Shown one piece after another: positions 32,793 through 38,899 of a stretch of DNA of 64,000 nucleotides. The notes beneath the pieces are model-generated. The model made no database searches. It was given only the letters and a program-made list of their open reading frames with translations, and was not told the DNA's origin. Numbering within the stretch: position 1 is the stretch's first letter; the number at the start of each line of letters is the position of its first letter. A program made the translations under genes and the position numbers. Source of the DNA: Chitinophagales bacterium (lineage in GTDB: Bacteria > Bacteroidota > Bacteroidia > Chitinophagales > Saprospiraceae); assembly GCA_017303875.1 (NCBI GenBank), contig JAFLBP010000019.1:62001-126000 (forward strand), given 5' to 3'.

Positions 32793-34391
32793 ATGAAAAC
32801 TATCTTTTCCAAATTTTCCCTTTGCCTCATATTGGCCTTGTGTGCCGGTAATTTTTCGCCAATCAAAGCGCAAAACAACGCCGCGCCGCGCATCGAAAAC
32901 CTCACAGCTTCAGCCAACTGGCAGACCCAAACCATCACCCTCTCCTTTGACGCGTTGGATACCGAAAATGATCCGCTGACGATTTCCCTTTTCGTTTCGG
33001 ATAATTTTGGAAAAACCTATGCGCTCGGCAATGCCGTCAGCGCCAGCGGCTATATCGGCAGCGGCCTGCCGCCAGGCAACGGAAAAACGATCACCGTCAG
33101 CCTGAGCACTCCGGCCAATGGCGTGCAAAACCTGACGCTCCGTGTGGTGGCCGACGATAAAATGCCCTTCGACTGGCAAGCGCTCATCAACAGCGTCGAC
33201 AGCAACCGCCTGCGCAGCGACCTGGATTTTGTGCAGGGCATCCGCCACCGCAGCACCGGCGCCCAACACCTCGTGGCCGTGCGCGATTCGCTGCGCAATT
33301 TGTTCCAAAACAGCGATTTTTTCACTGAAGACCATACATTTACCTTTATCAATACCACCGGCATCAATGTCGTGGGTAGCGCAGCAGGCACCACAGCCGC
33401 CGAAAAAGTGGTCATCATTGATGCGCACTACGACACGGTGAGTAATGCACCCGGCGCCGACGATAACGGCAGCGGCGTGGTGGGCGTCATGGAAATTGCC
33501 CGCCTGCTCAGCCGCTACCCTTCCGAAAAAACCCTGCGTTTTATCGGCTTTGATTTTGAAGAATCGGGCCTGATCGGCAGTACGCGTTATGCCACCAACG
33601 GCCTCGGCGCGGGTGAAACAGTAGAAGGTGTTTTTAATTTTGAAATGATCGGCTATTACAGCGAGGCGCCCAATTCCCAAAACCTTCCCGCCGGGTTCAA
33701 CCTGCTTTTCCCCACCCAAACCGCACAAATTGAAGCCAACCAGCGACGCGGCGATTTTATTGCCAATGTCGGCAATGCCAATTCGGCCGGTCTGAGCGCG
33801 CTTTTCCAAACCACTGCCGCCACTTATGTACCTGATTTAAAGGTGATTACACTCAATGTGCCCGGCAATGGCAGCGTAGCGCCCGACCTGCGCCGCAGCG
33901 ATCATGCCCCATTTTGGGATAAAGGCTACAAGGCGCTCATGCTCACCGACGCGGCCGATTTCCGGAATGCCTGCTACCACAAACCTTGCGATACATTTGA
34001 AAATAAATTGAATTTCACGTTTATGTCGCGCATCGTCCAAACCACCCTCGGCTCCGCTGCCCAATTAGCCGGACTGATTCACGGCGACGCAGCTTCCGTG
34101 ACGGTTCAAAATCCGAGCGACACCCACACCCCGGCGTTTGATTGCGGGCTTTCTGCCTGGTATTCGCCCGTTCAACGCGCTGTTTTGGTAGAAATGCAGG
34201 ATTGTATGCGCTCGAAATTCCAGTTTGAACTGTACGACACCCGCGGAGTATTGTTGCACAGCAGCAGCATGGATGGCAGTGGAAAAGAGCGCCTGAGTAT
34301 TGACTTGCGCGGCGATTTACCTCCCGGCATTTACACCGCTTTATTCAGAAGTAACGCACAACAAGTTGTTCGGCGTTTGGCGATTCGATAG
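32793..34391 (+). CDS. Secreted M28-family metallopeptidase with T9SS sorting domain
   Basis: This 532-residue protein has a signal peptide (MKTIFSKFSLCLILALCAG, cut near IKAQ) and an N-terminal beta-domain. The M28 zinc aminopeptidase domain spans about residues 135-440 with ligands in IIDAHYDTV (His, near 211), GADDNGSG (Asp, near 225), FDFEESG (Glu, near 254), and SDHAPFWDKGY (His, near 371). The last about 80 residues (CGLSAWYSPVQRAVLVEM ... GIYTALFRSNAQQVVRRLAIR) are a T9SS-type sorting domain. A start at 32775 is also possible; 32793 gives the better signal peptide. It likely digests peptides outside the cell. Confidence 0.88.
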   Translation: MKTIFSKFSLCLILALCAGNFSPIKAQNNAAPRIENLTASANWQTQTITLSFDALDTENDPLTISLFVSDNFGKTYALGNAVSASGYIGSGLPPGNGKTITVSLSTPANGVQNLTLRVVADDKMPFDWQALINSVDSNRLRSDLDFVQGIRHRSTGAQHLVAVRDSLRNLFQNSDFFTEDHTFTFINTTGINVVGSAAGTTAAEKVVIIDAHYDTVSNAPGADDNGSGVVGVMEIARLLSRYPSEKTLRFIGFDFEESGLIGSTRYATNGLGAGETVEGVFNFEMIGYYSEAPNSQNLPAGFNLLFPTQTAQIEANQRRGDFIANVGNANSAGLSALFQTTAATYVPDLKVITLNVPGNGSVAPDLRRSDHAPFWDKGYKALMLTDAADFRNACYHKPCDTFENKLNFTFMSRIVQTTLGSAAQLAGLIHGDAASVTVQNPSDTHTPAFDCGLSAWYSPVQRAVLVEMQDCMRSKFQFELYDTRGVLLHSSSMDGSGKERLSIDLRGDLPPGIYTALFRSNAQQVVRRLAIR

Positions 34392-34406
34392 GTTGCCTAT
34401 CTTTGC
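34376..34406 (+). promoter_or_regulatory. Promoter of the ribF-GT2 gene, leaderless
   Basis: TTTG (34376-34379), a 19-nt spacer and TATCTTTG (34399-34406) form a full consensus promoter. The ATG at 34412 is five bases after the box, near the expected transcription start, so the mRNA is probably leaderless. The -33 box lies within the end of the M28 gene. Confidence 0.75.
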
Positions 34407-34411
34407 GCCGA

Positions 34412-36478
34412 ATGCGTGTATTTAGCGATTTACAAAACCTGCCGGTTTTTAAAAACCCGGTGCTCACCATCGGCTCTTTCGATGGGGTGCACGGCGGGCA
34501 TCGGCATATTCTCGACCAGATCATTGCGATGGCCCGGGAGCGCGACGGCGAAAGTATTGTCATTACTTTTGACCCGCACCCGCGTACCGTGCTGCGCCCC
34601 GACGATCAGCAGTTTGCCACCCTTTCTACCCGCGCCGAAAAAACGGCCCTGCTGGAAAGCTGCGGCGTGGACAACCTCGTTTTTGTACCCTTCACCCCCG
34701 AATTTGCTGCCCTCAGCGCGCAGGCATATGTGGAAGAGTTTTTGGTACAGAAATTTCACCCCGCCTGCATCGTCATCGGTTACGACCATCGGTTTGGGAA
34801 CAATCGCGAGGGCGACATTGCTTTCCTCCGCGACGCTGCCCGACAATATCGGCAGGCGGAAAAAAATGAGTACCAGGGTTTTGAAGTCGTCGAAATTCCG
34901 GCACAACTCATCAACGACATCACCGTCAGCTCATCCAAAATCCGCAGGGCCCTGGAAAGCGCCGATATTCAAGGCGCCAACCGCCTGCTGAGCCGGAATT
35001 TTCTTTTCTCCGGAATCGTGGAAAAAGGCAATCAAATAGGCCGCACCATTGGTTTCCCGACCGCCAATATTGCCCTGACCGACCCCTGGAAAATACGCCT
35101 GCCGCAAGGCATCTACGCTGCCAAAGCCTGGCTCGGACTGCCCGGAAGGCCCGGCGTGGAAAGCTATGGCGCCATGCTGTACATTGGCGACCGCCCTACC
35201 CTGCCCGGCGAAGGCAAACGCGTCATTGAGGCGAATTTATTGAATTTTGAAGGCGATTTGTACGGAAAGACCTTGTTTGTAGAAGTGCTGGATTTTATCC
35301 GGCCCGACAAAAAACTGCCTGATCTGGAAGCCTTGCGCCAGCAAATCCAAAGCGATCAGGTACAAATTGAGGCCGTTTTGGCTGCCCACAACAACACTGC
35401 AAACCCTGAGCCTTTGCCACAAAATAACCGCGATGCCGCCGCCGACCCAAAGGTAGCCATCGTGATACTCAACTACAATACCCGCAAGCACCTGGAAACC
35501 TATCTGCCCTCGGTGATTCGCTACAGTCCGGGCGCACGTATTATCGTGGCCGACAATGGTTCGCCGGATGATTCGGTAGCCTTTTTGCAGCGGGAATACC
35601 CCACACAGGTGGAGGTGATTGCCTTAAAAAACAACTACGGCTTTGCCCAGGGCTACAATGAGGCGCTGAAACAGGTAAAAGCTGAAATTTATGTGATCCT
35701 CAACTCCGATGTTGAGGTGTCGCCGGGCTGGATGGAGCCGGTGCTGGATGCCATGCGCCGCGATCCGGCGATTGGTGTGGCGCAGCCAAAAATCCTGGCC
35801 TGGCGCGATCGCAAGCGCTTTGAGTACGCCGGCGCTTCCGGCGGCTGGATAGATGCGCTGGGTTATCCTTTTTGTCGGGGCCGCATTTTCAGCCACAGCG
35901 AAGAAGATCGCGGACAGTACGACACGCCGCAGGCATGCTTTTGGGCTTCGGGCGCCGCCTTTTTCATCCGCGCCGAGTTATACCATCGTTTTGAGGGCTT
36001 TGATGGCGACTATTTTGCACACAACGAAGAAATTGACCTGTGCTGGCGCCTCAAACGCGCGGGGTACGGGGTATGGTGTTTTCCTCAGTCGGTGGTCTGG
36101 CACCTTGGCGGCGGCACCCTGGAATATGAAAATCCGCGCAAAACCTTCCTGAATTTCCGCAACAGCCTGTTTTCGCTACTGAAAAATGAAAGTGTGAGCG
36201 GCCTCTTGCTGCTGATTCCGGCGCGCTTAGTGCTGGATGGTGTGGCTGGCGTACGTTTCCTCCTCAAAGGGCAGTTCCGCTCCATCTGGGCAATTGTACG
36301 CGCACATTTTTCCTTTTACCGGCAGTTGCCCGTGATGCTGGAAAAGCGCCGCCGTGCCGCCGAAATCATTGAAAATGCGCGTATTGGGCCCTACGACCGC
36401 CGGGGTATTTTGCCGGGCAGCATCGTCTGGAAACACTATGCCATGCGGGTAAAGGAGTTTGGGGAGTTGGAGGGTTAA
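34412..36478 (+). CDS. ribF: RibF (riboflavin kinase/FAD synthetase) fused to a family 2 glycosyltransferase
   Basis: One uninterrupted frame of 688 codons encodes two enzymes. Residues about 1-185 are the FAD synthetase part (GSFDGVHGGHRHIL near 19, VIGYDHRFG near 123). Residues about 190-335 are the riboflavin kinase part (GRTIGFPTANIA near 210). A linker of about 25 residues without Met follows (HNNTANPEPLPQNNRDAAA). Residues about 348-688 are a GT2 enzyme (VAIVILNYNTRKHLETYL, VADNGSPDDSV, ILNSDVEVSPGWMEPV, EEIDLCWRLKRAGYG), of the rhamnosyltransferase-like type. RibF normally ends near 310 residues. I know of no functional link between flavin synthesis and glycosyl transfer; the fusion may only couple expression. 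The ATG at 34412 follows the -7 box; an in-frame TTG at 34403 overlaps that box. Confidence 0.9.
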   Translation: MRVFSDLQNLPVFKNPVLTIGSFDGVHGGHRHILDQIIAMARERDGESIVITFDPHPRTVLRPDDQQFATLSTRAEKTALLESCGVDNLVFVPFTPEFAALSAQAYVEEFLVQKFHPACIVIGYDHRFGNNREGDIAFLRDAARQYRQAEKNEYQGFEVVEIPAQLINDITVSSSKIRRALESADIQGANRLLSRNFLFSGIVEKGNQIGRTIGFPTANIALTDPWKIRLPQGIYAAKAWLGLPGRPGVESYGAMLYIGDRPTLPGEGKRVIEANLLNFEGDLYGKTLFVEVLDFIRPDKKLPDLEALRQQIQSDQVQIEAVLAAHNNTANPEPLPQNNRDAAADPKVAIVILNYNTRKHLETYLPSVIRYSPGARIIVADNGSPDDSVAFLQREYPTQVEVIALKNNYGFAQGYNEALKQVKAEIYVILNSDVEVSPGWMEPVLDAMRRDPAIGVAQPKILAWRDRKRFEYAGASGGWIDALGYPFCRGRIFSHSEEDRGQYDTPQACFWASGAAFFIRAELYHRFEGFDGDYFAHNEEIDLCWRLKRAGYGVWCFPQSVVWHLGGGTLEYENPRKTFLNFRNSLFSLLKNESVSGLLLLIPARLVLDGVAGVRFLLKGQFRSIWAIVRAHFSFYRQLPVMLEKRRRAAEIIENARIGPYDRRGILPGSIVWKHYAMRVKEFGELEG

Positions 36479-36582
36479 TTATGCACATATGGCGCACCCT
36501 CCATCGCCAGCTTGCGAACGTTTTCCAGCGCGTGCCACATATAGCTCCGCCAAACAGTTTTGGTGAAAAGCCAGTTGAAGGG
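36479..36582. repeat. Left copy of a 104-bp direct repeat flanking the PIN TA cassette
   Basis: It matches 37307-37410 with two substitutions, at a distance of 828 bp. The right copy is the 3' end of the SRPBCC gene; the left copy therefore carries a stray C-terminus of that protein (ending APYVHN then TAA on the minus strand). It begins directly after the stop codon of the ribF-GT2 gene. Confidence 0.92.
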
Positions 36583-36598
36583 GTAGAGCGGACAGATT

Positions 36599-37021
36599 TC
36601 AACCCCTTACGATTTTCCGAAATTCTTCGAGTTTCACCCATTTTAAACCGAAGTAAGGGAATTTTTTAATCTCCTTAAAATGATTGTCCTCCGATACCAG
36701 TATCTCAGCGGATGCAGCAATGGCACAGTCGAGAAATTTGTTATCATCCGGATCAGCTTCGATCAAATGCCACCAGTAGTATTTATGAATAAAATGAACA
36801 TTTGGTAAATCTGTGAGCAGATCAAGTACAGCCTCTGAAACGGTTTGTCCCATATGCTTTTCAATAATTTCTGCATACTCATCTAAAATATCTGTAGTAA
36901 CAAATAATAGAAACTTACCTGATAAAATTGCCTGCCAAAGCCAGTGATTGGAGGAGCGCGGGGAAATACTTGTCAAGAGCACGTTAGTATCAAGCACAAC
37001 GCGCTTTTCTTCATTTTCCAT
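36599..37021 (-). CDS. PIN-domain toxin (VapC-like, putative toxin family TIGR00305)
   Basis: This 140-residue PIN protein has the N-terminal acidic motif VVLDTNVLL (Asp11), DILDEYAEII (Glu near 50) and ADPDDNKFLDCAIAASAE (Asp cluster near 90-97), the active-site pattern of PIN ribonucleases. The start overlaps the end of the preceding antitoxin gene by 11 bases. The gene ends 16 bp from the left direct repeat. Its base composition is clearly more AT-rich than the flanking genes. RNA cleavage is inferred from the family. Confidence 0.88.
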   Translation of the reverse strand: MENEEKRVVLDTNVLLTSISPRSSNHWLWQAILSGKFLLFVTTDILDEYAEIIEKHMGQTVSEAVLDLLTDLPNVHFIHKYYWWHLIEADPDDNKFLDCAIAASAEILVSEDNHFKEIKKFPYFGLKWVKLEEFRKIVRG

Positions 37022-37241
37022 GTTTATACGGCGTTCGTATATGTTCTTTTAAAAATGCCTCCATTGTTTCGTCCGACCAACCCTTTTCCTCCCACACCTG
37101 ATCTGCCAACATGGAGAGGCGCTTGGCTTTATATGCAATGATCAACTGCCGAAGTTCTTTCAACTCCGTTTCATTAAGTTGATCTGTCAACTTTAGTAAC
37201 GAGACCTGCTCCGGTTTTAAGGGCAACGAAATATCAGACAT
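37011..37241 (-). CDS. Antitoxin partner of the PIN toxin
   Basis: This 76-residue helical protein (MSDISLPLKPEQVSLLKLTD ... ETMEAFLKEHIRTPYKHGK) precedes the PIN gene and overlaps it by 11 bases. I do not recognise a named DNA-binding fold; the role is assigned from position, size and the charged C-terminus typical of PIN antitoxins. The frame stays open upstream into the SRPBCC gene, but the ATG at 37241 fits the usual size and lies in the AT-rich segment specific to the cassette. Confidence 0.7.
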   Translation of the reverse strand: MSDISLPLKPEQVSLLKLTDQLNETELKELRQLIIAYKAKRLSMLADQVWEEKGWSDETMEAFLKEHIRTPYKHGK

Positions 37242-37302
37242 ACAATTTTTTTTTGCAAAAATAAAGGATAAATCCCTACAATGCAACCAGGTAGTGTTCA
37301 AG

Positions 37303-37806
37303 CTACTTATGCACATACGGCGCGCCCTCCATCGCCAGCTTGCGAACGTTTTCCAGCGCGTGCCACATATAGCTCCGCCAAACAGTTTTGGTGAAAAGCC
37401 AGTTGAAGGGATGCAGCAGTGCGTATCTGGAATACATGGTATAGCGATAGCGGATTTCAATTTCATTTTCGGCCAATTGCCGGGTAAACCACTCGCCCTG
37501 GAATTTTTCAAAACCCATTGACGGCATTTTAAAATCCGAAATTTCAATTTTCCAGTATTCATTTTCAATGCGCGCCAGCACGCGGTCGAGCGAGGATTCA
37601 CCGCCTTTAAACGCTATGTTTTTTGCCATAAATATCCGACGGCTGCCACCGGGTTGTCCCCAGGTTTCGTCGTCTAGGCAGTGCGTTACGCGCGGCGTCA
37701 GGCCGTAACCGGTGTGGATTTTACTGACATCGCAAAGCATGGGCGTTTTGAAGGCGCGCTCCAGCGAGCAGCGGAAGGTGGTGGAAATTTCGACGGTGGA
37801 TTTCAT
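37303..37806 (-). CDS. SRPBCC-like protein, HxlR-associated
   Basis: This 167-residue protein looks like a START/SRPBCC (polyketide cyclase-like) fold: an N-terminal strand STVEISTTFRCSLERAFKTP, central strands (YWKIEISDFK, EIEIRYRYTMYSR) and a long C-terminal helix (WRSYMWHALENVRKLAMEG). Such domains bind hydrophobic ligands; the ligand is unknown. The start overlaps the end of the HxlR gene by one base, so they form an operon. Its last 104 bp are duplicated at 36479-36582, across the TA cassette. Confidence 0.7.
   Translation of the reverse strand: MKSTVEISTTFRCSLERAFKTPMLCDVSKIHTGYGLTPRVTHCLDDETWGQPGGSRRIFMAKNIAFKGGESSLDRVLARIENEYWKIEISDFKMPSMGFEKFQGEWFTRQLAENEIEIRYRYTMYSRYALLHPFNWLFTKTVWRSYMWHALENVRKLAMEGAPYVHK
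37307..37410. repeat. Right copy of the 104-bp direct repeat (3' end of the SRPBCC gene)
   Basis: It lies inside the SRPBCC gene and matches 36479-36582 with two substitutions. The intact gene ends through this copy (APYVHK then TAG). Confidence 0.92.
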
Positions 37807-38138
37807 CAGGCAACTTTTTTCATATCTTTTAGTCCCCAGTCACTCATCGCATCAATGACGGGGAAAAGCGTTTGTCCGTATTCGGAAATGTAGTATTCGA
37901 CGCGGGGCGGAATTTCAGCAAATATTTTTCTTTCAATCAGGCCATCTTCCTCCAGCTCGCGGAGTTGCTGCGTGAGCATTTGCTTGCTGATGTCGGGAAT
38001 TGCTTTTTGCAGCATCGAAAAACGATTGCACCCTTTGCGCAAGAGATGAATGACAACAGGTTTCCACTTGCCGCCAATCAGGTTGAGGCAGTGAGTTACA
38101 GGACATTCATTCGGGTTAAAATTTTTTCCCTTTCGCAT
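37806..38138 (-). CDS. HxlR-family transcriptional regulator
   Basis: This 110-residue winged-helix protein has the HxlR signature: CPVTHCLNLIGGKWKPVVIHLL near residue 12, then IPDISKQMLTQQLRELEEDGLIERK and PPRVEYYISEYGQTL. The conserved Cys12 is the sensing cysteine in some members. It precedes the SRPBCC gene with a one-base overlap and diverges from the 38267 gene. The start has a clear AAGGAG site 4-9 bases upstream, rare in this window. A 39-bp dyad between gene and promoter is its likely operator. Confidence 0.9.
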   Translation of the reverse strand: MRKGKNFNPNECPVTHCLNLIGGKWKPVVIHLLRKGCNRFSMLQKAIPDISKQMLTQQLRELEEDGLIERKIFAEIPPRVEYYISEYGQTLFPVIDAMSDWGLKDMKKVA

Positions 38139-38157
38139 AACTCCTTGGTTTTCTAAA

Positions 38158-38196
38158 TAGTCTAAAAAATTGTACTATTGACAATTTAAATGACTA
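38158..38196. promoter_or_regulatory. Probable HxlR operator (39-bp dyad)
   Basis: TAGTC-N6-ATTGT at 38158-38173 and ACAAT-N6-GACTA at 38181-38196 are exactly symmetric about 38177. The dyad lies between the two divergent starts, downstream of the minus-strand -7 box, so binding would block both genes. Confidence 0.6.
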
Positions 38197-38211
38197 CTAT
38201 TTTTATTTAGA

Positions 38212-38219
38212 CAAAGGTA
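38212..38219 (-). promoter_or_regulatory. Putative -7 box of the HxlR gene
   Basis: Minus strand TACCTTTG, a full match to TAnnTTTG, 73 nt upstream of the HxlR start; the operator dyad lies between the two. No -33 box is evident. Confidence 0.5.
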
Positions 38220-38266
38220 AAAACTTTGTCCTGTCATTCTAATTTTCCACTAAAAAATAAAAAACA

Positions 38267-38839
38267 ATGACCATTGAACAGCTTAAAAGTTACGTACAAG
38301 GTGGCGAATGGGTAAGCATCGCTCCGGAATTGCGGCCGTTTGAAGACCGGCTGGGCACAGGCAAAATTGAACCTTTTTACGTGCAGCGCCAGTTCAAATA
38401 TTTCCCGGGCGACCGTTTTGAGGGCAGCATCCTGAGTTCGGGCGATCCCTTCGGCCAAATGCCTTTGGTAAAATTTACCTTTAAAGGGCATACGGTTTGG
38501 GGCAAGGCACACCCCATTGCGAAAGGCGCTTTTGAGGTGGATTATATCCTTGATGAGGCGTTTGAAGTAACCCCCTTGCATCCACTCTTTGCCGACCAGC
38601 TGAATTCGGCACCGGTTGCGGGCCTGAACACCTGGGAAGTCGGCGTAACGCAAGACATTAAAGGCAAGGAATTTCCGCTTTTTGGTGTAAAAGCAGGTGA
38701 AACAGTCGGTGATTACGACCTGATTTACATTTTCAACGACATGCTCTTTATGGGCAGTAAACACGTAGACGGACGCGGTTTCGACAAGCCCGAAAACCGC
38801 CCGACCAATTTGCAGGTGCCGATTGTACGGAAGGGTTAA
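38267..38839 (+). CDS. Unknown protein, probable HxlR target
   Basis: This 190-residue soluble protein has no signal peptide and many short beta-strands (KIEPFYVQRQFKYFPGDRFE, LVKFTFKGHTVWGKAHPIA, DLIYIFNDMLFMGS), suggesting a calycin-like barrel; an APCDD1-like relation is possible but weak. The opening ELRPFEDRLGTGKIEPFYV is the most distinctive motif. It diverges from hxlR across the operator dyad, which suggests control by that regulator. It ends at a strong hairpin. Confidence 0.6.
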   Translation: MTIEQLKSYVQGGEWVSIAPELRPFEDRLGTGKIEPFYVQRQFKYFPGDRFEGSILSSGDPFGQMPLVKFTFKGHTVWGKAHPIAKGAFEVDYILDEAFEVTPLHPLFADQLNSAPVAGLNTWEVGVTQDIKGKEFPLFGVKAGETVGDYDLIYIFNDMLFMGSKHVDGRGFDKPENRPTNLQVPIVRKG

Positions 38840-38851
38840 GCGCTTATAACA

Positions 38852-38879
38852 GGAGGCGCCACAACCACGCGGCGCCTCC
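38852..38879. terminator. Bidirectional hairpin between convergent genes
   Basis: GGAGGCGCC (38852-38860) and GGCGCCTCC (38871-38879) form a 9-bp GC stem with a 10-nt loop, between the 38267 gene and ppdK. T-tracts are poor on both sides. Confidence 0.65.
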
Positions 38880-38899
38880 ATCTTCTCCAAATATTACAA

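Noticed and set aside
34403..34411. TTG at 34403 as start of ribF-GT2
   Set aside because: It lies inside the -7 box, and the ATG at 34412 is in frame and correctly placed after it.
34320..34411. FMN riboswitch before ribF
   Set aside because: The promoter gives a leaderless mRNA, and the upstream DNA codes for the M28 protein.
36366..36641. 91-codon minus-strand frame across the left direct repeat
   Set aside because: It reads the duplicated SRPBCC end in another frame and runs into ribF-GT2; not a gene.
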